Shown here: positions 1 to 7,029 of the stretch, piece after piece
Layout: every line of letters starts with the position of its first letter
Numbering within the stretch: position 1 is the first letter of the stretch
Assembly: GCA_963711465.1 (NCBI GenBank)
Contig: CAVQEG010000001.1
Location: forward strand, 248,001 to 312,000
Direction of reading: 5' to 3'
DNA: 64,000 nucleotides
Origin: CAVQEG01 sp963711465
GTDB taxonomy: Bacteria; Bacteroidota; Ignavibacteria; OLB7
The notes under the pieces: model-generated
The model's database searches: none
What the model was told of the DNA's origin: nothing
What the model saw: the letters and a program-made list of their open reading frames with translations, nothing else
Translations under genes and position numbers: made by a program

Positions 1-325
1 GGCCGAGCTGTCGATAGTCGATGCCTTCGGCACGCAGCGACTCGACCACCTTGACCTGCGTGGCGATTCCCGCATGGTCGGTGCCCGGCACCCACACCGC
101 CGCATGACCACGCATGCGATGCCAGCGGATGTACAGGTCCTGGATCGTGTTGTTGAGCACGTGTCCCAGCGTGAGCATGCCGGTGACGTTCGGCGGTGGC
201 ATGACGATCGTGTACGGCTTCGCATCGGGATCGTCCGATACCTCGAACAGTCCACGCTCGTACCAGTATCGGTACCACTTCTCTTCGGCTTCGGCCGGAT
301 CGTACGCTTTGGGTAATTCGGACAT
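1..325 (-). CDS. valS: Valyl-tRNA synthetase, N-terminal part (cut by window start)
   Basis: Charges tRNA-Val with valine in the cytoplasm. The complement strand reads from an ATG at 325 (MSELPKAYDPAEAEEKWYRY...) to the window edge, giving 108 codons. Visible are the class I synthetase leader 'YDP..AE..WY..W...G.F', the segment PPPNVTGMLTLGHVLNNT, where the HIGH-type signature is LGHV, and the following GTDHAGIATQ block. These are hallmarks of ValRS rather than IleRS or LeuRS. The rest of the roughly 900-residue protein lies outside the window. It is divergent from the lipoprotein gene, with about 230 bp between the two starts, so promoters for both probably lie in 326-559, although none is obvious. 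Confidence 0.96.
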   Translation of the reverse strand, partial: MSELPKAYDPAEAEEKWYRYWYERGLFEVSDDPDAKPYTIVMPPPNVTGMLTLGHVLNNTIQDLYIRWHRMRGHAAVWVPGTDHAGIATQVKVVESLRAEGIDYRQLG

Positions 326-559
326 GAACGTGCTGTGCTCCGGAATCGATGATGCGTGATGTGCCGACTGGGGTGCCGTCCGCGGCGCCACCTAAGGGCG
401 CGTGCCGTCTGGACAATCGAGGAAAATACTGAGTGCGTGGCGAACCGTCGACCCGACGTCGCCGTCCCGCGTCGCCCAGCTGCGTCGCCCTCCCGGGCGG
501 AACGGTTTGCAGGTGACTGCGTATGTTCGACGCGTTCCACTCACAAACGACCGATCACA

Positions 560-1288
560 ATGCGAAACCTTCTGCTGGTTACACTCCTTTCAGTGGCGCT
601 CACCGCGTGCGGTTCCGACTCGCGCGACGTCGATTCCTCCCCGAGCACCGCCGACACTGCCGCAGCCACGACCGGCGAGGTCGGCGCCGCGGCGTCATCC
701 TCGGGCGATGCGACCGCGTCGTCTCAGGCCACGGCGGGGCAGAGGCGCTTCTCGGTGGAATCCGGGATGATCGAGGCCTCCTCGAATATCATGCAGAGCG
801 CCTCGTTCACGACCTGGTTCGATCACTACGGCCAGCGTCAGGCCACCTACGTGAGCGTCGACGTCCTCGGTCACCATGTCGGCAACGTGCAGATCTACGA
901 CAAGGGAATGCTCACCAGCTACAGTCTGGCCGACTCCACCGGCACGCGGACGCCCTCGGCGGCGGCGCCGACCATGTGGGGTCCCTCCTCGGATGCCGGC
1001 GTTCCCGACCTCGAGAATATCCCTGCGGACATGCGCGCGAAGTACGATGTGAAGGACCTCGGTACCAAGGAGATCGCCGGACAGACGGCCACCGGCTACT
1101 CGCTCAACTTCAGTGGTCAGCCGATGGAAGTCTGGCAGTGGCAGGGAGTGCCGGTGCGGATATCCATGTCCATGAGCAACAGCTCGGGTACGCCTCCGAT
1201 GGTCTGGGAGGCGAAGAAGATTGAAACCGGCATCGACGTTCCCGAGGAGAAATTCCAGATTCCGGACTGGGTGAAATTCGGGAAGTAG
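560..1288 (+). CDS. Putative lipoprotein with DUF4412-like domain
   Basis: A 242-residue protein of unknown function. The start at 560 is chosen because it gives a clear lipoprotein signal peptide (MRNLLLVTLLSVALTACGS, lipobox LTAC with Cys about residue 17). The open frame continues upstream to 356, but that part does not look like protein. After the cysteine comes a low-complexity Ser/Thr/Ala/Asp linker (residues about 20-60). A beta-rich domain follows, of the kind that measures or binds a hydrophobic ligand in the periplasm (pattern 'I...A..I.Q.Y.....G.P..V...' typical of DUF4412-like lipoproteins). It ends in IPDWVKF. The family match is by eye. It sits just upstream of the hydrolase gene (28-bp gap) and could be co-transcribed. 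Confidence 0.7.
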   Translation: MRNLLLVTLLSVALTACGSDSRDVDSSPSTADTAAATTGEVGAAASSSGDATASSQATAGQRRFSVESGMIEASSNIMQSASFTTWFDHYGQRQATYVSVDVLGHHVGNVQIYDKGMLTSYSLADSTGTRTPSAAAPTMWGPSSDAGVPDLENIPADMRAKYDVKDLGTKEIAGQTATGYSLNFSGQPMEVWQWQGVPVRISMSMSNSSGTPPMVWEAKKIETGIDVPEEKFQIPDWVKFGK

Positions 1289-1316
1289 ATCAACGACCGG
1301 CGCCGAGCAGCACTCG

Positions 1317-2060
1317 ATGCACGAGCGCAGCGAACGCCCCGATTCCGCAATGCGAGAAGTAGTTCCGAGTGTCTACGTGTTCAGCGGTACGATCGCCGGT
1401 CGGGTACATCTGATCGACGACGATGGAGGCTACACACTGATCGACGCCGGACTTCCGAATGCACCGCCGAAGGTGGTCGAGCAGATGCACGCCGCAGACA
1501 TGCGTGTCGAGCGTATCCGGAGGATCGTCGTCACGCATGCGCATCCGGATCACATCGGCGGTCTGGCGGCCTTGCGCGCGATGACGGGTGCCGAGGTCGT
1601 TGCCTCGGCGCCCGAGCGCGCCGTCATCGAGGGGCGCAGCCCGACGCCGCTTCCCAACCGCGGCGACGTTCCGGTGATGTCGCGCTTCCTCGTTCCGCCA
1701 CCGGTTGCAATGCACACCGCCGGCGTCGACCGCGTCGTCGGTGACGGTGACGTGATCTGGGGAAGGATGGGCGGGCTGACCGTCGTGGCGACGCCCGGAC
1801 ACAGTCCGGGGCACATCTCGCTGTGGCAGGCCGAACGCCGAATCCTCTTCGCCGGCGACACCATCACCAACCTTCGCGGTCGACTCCGGCTGCCCTACGC
1901 GTTTCTGACGGTGGACATGAGCGAGAACCTTCGGTCGATCGCACGACTGGCCGCGCTGCAACCGCGAGCGGTACTCTTCGGTCACGGTGAGCCGCTGCTG
2001 CACGATGCCGCGGGCCAGCTCCGGCGCTTCGCCGCGGACGTCGAGGTGAAACAACGGTGA
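1317..2060 (+). CDS. Metallo-beta-lactamase-fold hydrolase
   Basis: Cytoplasmic metal-dependent hydrolase of the MBL superfamily; the substrate cannot be told from sequence. The zinc-binding motif HxHxDH is present as THAHPDHIGG, followed by the second histidine block TPGHSPGHISLW and the bridging aspartate in FAGDTI. The C-terminal histidine is in LFGHGEP. Length 247 residues from the ATG at 1317. A second in-frame ATG at 1350 (MREVVPSVYVFSG) matches where relatives usually begin and is equally plausible. Neither has a strong ribosome-binding site. The general layout resembles the glyoxalase II / quorum-quenching-like group. It may form a short unit with the lipoprotein upstream and the PAP2 gene 25 bp downstream. 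Confidence 0.85.
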   Translation: MHERSERPDSAMREVVPSVYVFSGTIAGRVHLIDDDGGYTLIDAGLPNAPPKVVEQMHAADMRVERIRRIVVTHAHPDHIGGLAALRAMTGAEVVASAPERAVIEGRSPTPLPNRGDVPVMSRFLVPPPVAMHTAGVDRVVGDGDVIWGRMGGLTVVATPGHSPGHISLWQAERRILFAGDTITNLRGRLRLPYAFLTVDMSENLRSIARLAALQPRAVLFGHGEPLLHDAAGQLRRFAADVEVKQR

Positions 2061-2085
2061 GTCGAATCCTGACGAGGACGATGGA

Positions 2086-2859
2086 GTGAGCCACAGGGTC
2101 GGGAAAGAACCATCGGGTGGATCACCGCAACGGCGCCGTTTCATCGCTCGGACGACTTCGTCCGTCGTCGGTGTCGTGCGGGCCGCCGCGCAGGAATTGG
2201 GTTGGTGGTACCTCGCCGCGATCGGGTTCGCGTTCGCCACGCTCGGCGCCTTCGCATGGCTGGCCGAAGAGGTGCTCGAGCAGGAATTCTCCCGCTTCAA
2301 CCACTCCGTCAACGCCTTCGCGCTCCGATTCGGAGGTGAACCGCTCGACACGATCGTCCTGGCGATCACCCATCTGGGCGACCCCGGACTGGCAACGCTG
2401 GTTTCGCTGATCGCCCTCACCGCCTTCGTGCTGCGTCGTCGCATCGTCGATGCGGTGAGCTTCGCAAGCGTCATGATCGGAGGCGGCATCCTCTCCATCG
2501 CCCTCAAACTCGTCTTCTCCCAGCAGCGTCCGATCGTCGTACGACCCTTCGTCACGCAGCCGAGCGACTACAGCTTTCCGAGCGGACACTCGCTCATCTC
2601 GCTCTGTTTGTATGGATTCTTCGCTCTGTGGCTTCTGCTCGACCGTAGGCGAATCGGGTGGCGATGGGTCGCTGCGCTTCCACTGGTGCTGCTGCCGGTC
2701 CTCGTGGGACTCAGCCGCATCTACCTCGGCGTCCACTGGCCGACCGATGTCGCCGCGGGGTTCCTGCTCGGGAGTTTCTGGCTGGCGGTGAACTTCGCCG
2801 GTCGTCACTGGATGCTCGTCCGGCAGCGGCGGATCCGAACGGAACGTCCGACCGAGTGA
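2086..2859 (+). CDS. PAP2-family membrane phosphatase
   Basis: Integral inner-membrane lipid phosphatase (phosphatidic-acid, phosphatidylglycerophosphate or undecaprenyl-pyrophosphate type; substrate not resolvable). It has 257 residues and about six hydrophobic segments. The three catalytic motifs are complete: K141...RP (KLVFSQQRP), PSGH at 165-168, and SR....H...D with S210-R211, H217 and D221. The start is a GTG at 2086; an ATG five bases upstream is out of frame and stops at once. It lies 25 bp behind the MBL hydrolase and ends shortly before a strong hairpin. Confidence 0.92.
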   Translation: MSHRVGKEPSGGSPQRRRFIARTTSSVVGVVRAAAQELGWWYLAAIGFAFATLGAFAWLAEEVLEQEFSRFNHSVNAFALRFGGEPLDTIVLAITHLGDPGLATLVSLIALTAFVLRRRIVDAVSFASVMIGGGILSIALKLVFSQQRPIVVRPFVTQPSDYSFPSGHSLISLCLYGFFALWLLLDRRRIGWRWVAALPLVLLPVLVGLSRIYLGVHWPTDVAAGFLLGSFWLAVNFAGRHWMLVRQRRIRTERPTE

Positions 2860-2892
2860 TACAGTTCAACGGGAGAATAGGGGGAATACGAA

Positions 2893-2927
2893 GCGCGCCC
2901 GGAGGAAACGGACTCCTCCGGGCGCGC
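2893..2927. terminator. Bidirectional hairpin terminator between convergent genes
   Basis: A perfect 14-bp GC-rich inverted repeat (GCGCGCCCGGAGGA, 7-nt loop, TCCTCCGGGCGCGC) lies between the end of the PAP2 gene and the end of the convergent surface-protein gene. There is no clear T tract on either side, as with the other strong hairpin of this window at 16,923-16,958. Confidence 0.75.
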
Positions 2928-2947
2928 GGCATTCAACGAGCGTTCGA

Positions 2948-5137
2948 TCAGTGCGCGATGTTCACACTGCTGACCGACCGTGTCGTCCCCGAGTCGATGA
3001 CGATGAGGTAGTGTCCCGACGGCACCGAGGAGACGTCCAGGCGAATGGCGGCGTCGCCGATCGTGGTCGTCAGCTGGCGGGCGAACACCTCGCGTCCGGT
3101 CGTCGAATAGAGGCGGACACTGGCCGAGGTCGATTCGGCCGGGAAGGCGACCGTCAGCTCAGCCGACGCCGGGTTCGGCATCACCCGTGCGGCGATCACG
3201 TGCCGGTCGGGCCGGGCGACACCACTGACACCGGCCGGATCCATCCGGATGTCGACGCCGCCCTTGTCGTCGGGCGTCACGTTCGTCTCGATCGTGACCG
3301 TATGCATACCCGGCTTGTCGACGACGATGGTGTAGGTCGCGAAGTCGAGGCCTGTCACCGCAAACGCACCGCTGGCATCGGTGACCGCCGTCCCGCGAAG
3401 CGTCGAGTTGTCGAGTACGAACACGGTGGCATCCTCGACAGGCATCGCTCCGAGCGTGTGTCCCTCGAGGTCCTTCTCGATTCTTCCGCCACCCGAGGTG
3501 ATGCGACCACGGAGTGTAGCACCGCCACCAGTGGAATTCACCGGAGCGAGGTAGAAGTCGATGCCTCTGAGACTGTCACCAGCGGCAATCGTCACCTGCG
3601 TCGCGCTCGTCCAGATGCTGGCCGACACGCCGCCGTCGACGTAGTAGCCGGAGGCGTAGCCCGGAAGGGTGTCGAACGGCATCGCCTCGAAGATGTAGGT
3701 GCCCGGCTGGAGTCCGACGAACTGGTAGTAGCCTCGGGCATACGTCGAAGCGCTGGCAACAACGGAATCGGTGCCCAGGATTCGATAGGCGATCACGCGG
3801 CCATCGAGCATTCTGTTGCCTGCACTGTCGCGCACCATTCCCTCGACGGTCGACCGCCAGATGTGATGCAGCGTGAAGTTCACTTCGGAGCGCGGCGCAC
3901 GAAGCCGCGTCGCCGAGCCGGACGACCCACCGCCGTCGAAGTACTGCGATGCGTAGTCGGTCATCGACGCCAATGCCACATACATGGTGTCGGTCGGGAG
4001 CTGCACGCCGTACGCGCCGTTCGCATCGGTCGTGACCGTCGCCGACGGCGTCTGATTGATGTTTCCGGCGGCAATCCCGAAGAACCGGACGGTCGCACCG
4101 TTGAGGGCCGAGCCGTCGGCCGCGTCGGTGACTCGACCGCTTACCGAGTCATAGGCGCTGTTGCTGCGACGCTCCACCACCCAGTCGACCATCGTCGTAT
4201 CTCCGCAGTCGACGAACACGGTGTCTGCGGCATCGGATGAGTAGACGTCGTGGTAGAATTCCGAGTAGAACGTGGAGCCATCGATTCCGAGGACGAAGCT
4301 GCCCTTCGGGAGCGTCGTCGAGTAGTGACCACTGCTGATTTCGGCAGTCCTGATCGTCTGCAGTGCGCCGTTCTGTCGGATGTAAATCGACACGGTGCCG
4401 CTGGTGATCATCGTGCCGGACTCGTCACGAACCGAGCCCTGCAACGTGGCGCAGCCTCCACCCTGAGCCGAGTCGTAGACGACAATCCTCAGCGGGAAGC
4501 TCGCCATCACCGACGTATCGCTTGCCAGCGTCGCGACGATCGAGAAGTCAAACGTGCCGGTCGCCGTCGGGGTGAACGAAAACTGACCGTCGGATCCAAT
4601 GGAGCCACCGCTTGCATTCGTCGTCAGCGCGTATTCGAGCGTCCCTCCGTTGGACGCAACGGCCGAGAAGCTCCAGTCGAACTGGCCACCGAGCGCCATC
4701 TCGACCGGCGAACGCGGCGTCTGGAGCCAGCGAATGCTCTGCGCCTGGTACTTGACTTCGACCGTGTCGCTGCCGAGGCTTTCGCCATCGGTGTTGTAGC
4801 TGGTGACGTAGAAGAAGTACGCGCCGGCGCCATTGAAATTCGTGACGAAGTACGATGCCGGTCGGCTGGTGTCGCTCGTCGAACCGATCTGCTGGAAGGT
4901 GACCGCTCCTGCGGTGGCGAATCCTTCGTATACGTTGAATCCGTCGATGCCGGTGGCATTCGAGTCGGTCGACCAGTAGAGCTGCACGGCATTGGCGGTG
5001 CCTGTGGAGACGAGGTCGGCAGTCAGCCCGATGGGCGCCTGCGGGACGCCGGCGTGTGCGGTCGCTCCGAGCACCACGAGCAGCGGCACGATGAGCGCAA
5101 GTGCGCGCCGCATTGTCCGTTGTCCGAAAGCAATCAT
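2948..5137 (-). CDS. Secreted multidomain protein with carboxypeptidase-regulatory-like repeats and T9SS sorting domain
   Basis: A 729-residue exported protein, probably attached at the cell surface. The ATG at 5137 gives MIAFGQRTMRRALALIVPLL..., a signal peptide cleaved near residue 29 (AHAG). The open frame upstream to 5740 is antisense shadow. Domains in order: a fibronectin-III-like domain (about 33-130), an Ig/cadherin-like domain (135-220), then about four carboxypeptidase-regulatory-like beta-sandwiches (from 'LQGSVRDESGTMITSGTV' at 230 onward; each has 'G.V.D..G...-GA.V' and 'G.Y.....PG.Y' features). The C-terminal sorting domain (about 650-729) starts at ARVMPNPAS and contains LYSTTGREVF and SGHYLIVI. 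No enzymatic motif is seen; an adhesive or structural role is inferred. Confidence 0.85.
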   Translation of the reverse strand: MIAFGQRTMRRALALIVPLLVVLGATAHAGVPQAPIGLTADLVSTGTANAVQLYWSTDSNATGIDGFNVYEGFATAGAVTFQQIGSTSDTSRPASYFVTNFNGAGAYFFYVTSYNTDGESLGSDTVEVKYQAQSIRWLQTPRSPVEMALGGQFDWSFSAVASNGGTLEYALTTNASGGSIGSDGQFSFTPTATGTFDFSIVATLASDTSVMASFPLRIVVYDSAQGGGCATLQGSVRDESGTMITSGTVSIYIRQNGALQTIRTAEISSGHYSTTLPKGSFVLGIDGSTFYSEFYHDVYSSDAADTVFVDCGDTTMVDWVVERRSNSAYDSVSGRVTDAADGSALNGATVRFFGIAAGNINQTPSATVTTDANGAYGVQLPTDTMYVALASMTDYASQYFDGGGSSGSATRLRAPRSEVNFTLHHIWRSTVEGMVRDSAGNRMLDGRVIAYRILGTDSVVASASTYARGYYQFVGLQPGTYIFEAMPFDTLPGYASGYYVDGGVSASIWTSATQVTIAAGDSLRGIDFYLAPVNSTGGGATLRGRITSGGGRIEKDLEGHTLGAMPVEDATVFVLDNSTLRGTAVTDASGAFAVTGLDFATYTIVVDKPGMHTVTIETNVTPDDKGGVDIRMDPAGVSGVARPDRHVIAARVMPNPASAELTVAFPAESTSASVRLYSTTGREVFARQLTTTIGDAAIRLDVSSVPSGHYLIVIDSGTTRSVSSVNIAH

Positions 5138-5246
5138 GGGTGAGTCCTCTTGAGGTTTGTTTGCAGTTACTGGTAGCGCCAGTTGAAATTTTCCCGTCCG
5201 CTCGAGATGGCCGTCAGCATGGCTCATGCCGTGACTCACGCGGTGC

Positions 5247-6074
5247 CTACGGTGCCGTCGTCTCGTCGATGTGGAGTCGGATACCCAGGTGGTGCGACTG
5301 CGTTCGCATCCGGTCGCGGGCCGAAGTGGCGGTATCGGAGACCGCGTCGGTATGATCGACGTCAGTGGCGGCGTTCGGCTCGGCATGCGTGGGCGGAGTC
5401 GCGACGCTCGGAGTGCCCGGGTGAATCGCATGATCGGTCGCACGATCGATCGCGGTGGACGATGGGTTCGATTCAATGGCATTGCTGGCGTCACTCGCGT
5501 GCGGTTGCGTCGCGCCATCGATCCGAACCGGCGTCGTGAGGTCGACAGCATCCGCGCCGCGCGAGGCCGGCGATGTCGCAGGTTCCTCGCCGGACGACGG
5601 AGCCGGATTCCGGACCGGTCGCTGCGGGCTCTGGTGGAGTATTCCCCTCGGATCCGGCGAGACCTGTCCGGAGGGAATCGCCGATGACCCAACCGCCGAG
5701 CGCAGTGCAATCGAGGCGACGCCGGAGGAAACCACCGCAAGCAGCGCGATCATTAGATAGCGAACTCCGATACCGGTGAGTGAACGCGTGGCGCCCACCG
5801 TCGCCGATGCGGCCGTATGTCCGAGCGAAGAGGTGTAGCCACCGTGTCCGGCCATGGCGAGTGAAGTGGCGACTCGCTCGCGAAGTCCGGCGTGGGAGGT
5901 GAACAGCGCGTCGCGTTCCTTGCGCATGGCGCTTTCGACCGTGCGCTGTGCCTTCAGCTCCAGCCGCAGGTCGTCGTCGACCGCCACCTGAATGAAGAAG
6001 TCCTGTTCTTCAGCCGACGTCATCGCGCCGCTGAGGTATCGCTGGATGTGTGCTTCGCGCTCGGAGCGTGTCAT
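5247..6074 (-). CDS. Putative anti-sigma factor (single-pass membrane protein)
   Basis: A 275-residue partner of the ECF sigma factor encoded just upstream. Its ATG overlaps the sigma stop codon (ATGA at 6071-6074), which implies translational coupling. The N-terminal cytosolic part (residues 1-80, MTRSEREAHIQRYLSGAM...) is helical and contains an RLELKAQR segment shared with the anti-sigma-like protein at 44,403. A single transmembrane helix follows near 105-128 (YLMIALLAVVSSGVASIAL). The remaining ~145 residues are a disordered Pro/Ser/Thr/Ala-rich extracytoplasmic tail. No zinc-binding HxxxCxxC motif is present, so it is not a ZAS-type anti-sigma factor. The function is inferred from gene order and topology. 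Confidence 0.68.
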   Translation of the reverse strand: MTRSEREAHIQRYLSGAMTSAEEQDFFIQVAVDDDLRLELKAQRTVESAMRKERDALFTSHAGLRERVATSLAMAGHGGYTSSLGHTAASATVGATRSLTGIGVRYLMIALLAVVSSGVASIALRSAVGSSAIPSGQVSPDPRGILHQSPQRPVRNPAPSSGEEPATSPASRGADAVDLTTPVRIDGATQPHASDASNAIESNPSSTAIDRATDHAIHPGTPSVATPPTHAEPNAATDVDHTDAVSDTATSARDRMRTQSHHLGIRLHIDETTAP

Positions 6075-6859
6075 GGCTTGTCCTCGGATGTGGACTCGTC
6101 GTCTGTTCGATCATCCTTCCGCGTCGACTCGTCGCTCTGGTTCCCGTCGGGTCTCTGCTCGACCCTTGATTCATCGAATTCGATCATTGCCGAGATCACT
6201 CGGCCGAGCTGGTTACGTGCCCGCCACGCTCTGGTACGAACGGTGCCGACCGCGACGCCGTGCATCTCGGCGATCTCCTCATATCGATAGCCCGAATAGG
6301 CATGCAGCACGAGTATCTCGCGCTGTTCGATCGGCAGATGCTCGAGCGCGGCGATCACCATCTCCTCGTGCTGCGACAGTCCTTCGGGATTGGACGCCAG
6401 CCGCTGCCACTCCGGGGCCGCCTCAAGCGGCGAGAGTCGCCGCCGGTCGCGAATGTGGTTCAGACAGAGGTTGCGGGTGATCGTGTAGAGCAGCGCCAGC
6501 GGTTGTCGCGGCGCCTCGGCGTCACGTTCCCGCATTCGAATCACCCGCTCCCACACGTCCTGCACGAGATCCTCCGCCTGCTGCCGCCGCTCGACGAACT
6601 TCATGGCGTAGAGGTACAGCCGATGCGTGTGGCGGTCGAAGAGCTCCATCAGCGCGCCGTCATCGCCCGCGAGGAAGGCGGCAAACAGATCGCGATCGTT
6701 CGTCGGTGCCTCCGAGGATGCATCGCCCGAGGCGTCGCCACTGCGATCGCTGTCGGTGCGGTCGCCACGGGTCGTCGTCTCCTCCGTATCTGAGCGCTTG
6801 CCGAACATCGCGTCGAGGGTGTCTGTGGAATTGCCTTCGTTGGAATCGTCTTCGTTCAT
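6071..6859 (-). CDS. ECF-type RNA polymerase sigma factor
   Basis: Extracytoplasmic-function sigma-70 factor of 262 residues from the ATG at 6859 (MNEDDSNEGNSTDTLDAMF). An acidic, Ser/Thr-rich N-terminal extension of about 60 residues precedes region 2 (LFAAFLAGDDGALMELFDRH... AEDLVQDVWERV). Region 4 is HLPIEQREILVLHAYSGYRYEEIAEMHG with the helix-turn-helix VAVGTVRTRAWRARNQL. A charged C-terminal tail of about 35 residues is also unusual for ECF factors. It forms the first gene of a two-gene operon with the anti-sigma gene and is divergent from the choice-of-anchor surface protein at 7,030, which is a plausible target. Confidence 0.92.
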   Translation of the reverse strand: MNEDDSNEGNSTDTLDAMFGKRSDTEETTTRGDRTDSDRSGDASGDASSEAPTNDRDLFAAFLAGDDGALMELFDRHTHRLYLYAMKFVERRQQAEDLVQDVWERVIRMRERDAEAPRQPLALLYTITRNLCLNHIRDRRRLSPLEAAPEWQRLASNPEGLSQHEEMVIAALEHLPIEQREILVLHAYSGYRYEEIAEMHGVAVGTVRTRAWRARNQLGRVISAMIEFDESRVEQRPDGNQSDESTRKDDRTDDESTSEDKP

Positions 6860-7029
6860 CGCTCGTGCGTTCCCGATCGGTTGCGTCGGGTTGACACCTG
6901 TGCGGGGGAGAACATCACACGGATGGAAAAAATTCTGTCGCCGGTGATGTTTCCGGCTCGTTCGGGTCTTATGCAATGGCGCCGCGTTGACGCAGGCGCC
7001 GCGGCACCCAACTGGTGAAATTCGAACCG

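Noticed and set aside
2951..5143. Antisense open frames of 429 and 297 codons on the plus strand
   Set aside because: They oppose the multidomain secreted protein at 2,948-5,137, have Arg/Val/Asp-biased shadow composition and no recognisable domain.
5138..5740. N-terminal extension of the secreted protein ending at 2,948
   Set aside because: The frame is open to 5,740, but it lies opposite the anti-sigma gene frame region. The signal peptide begins exactly at the ATG at 5,137.
6891..6919. TTGACA upstream of the module 1 surface gene as a -35 box
   Set aside because: No -10-like hexamer occurs 16-18 bp downstream (the position reads ATCACA).
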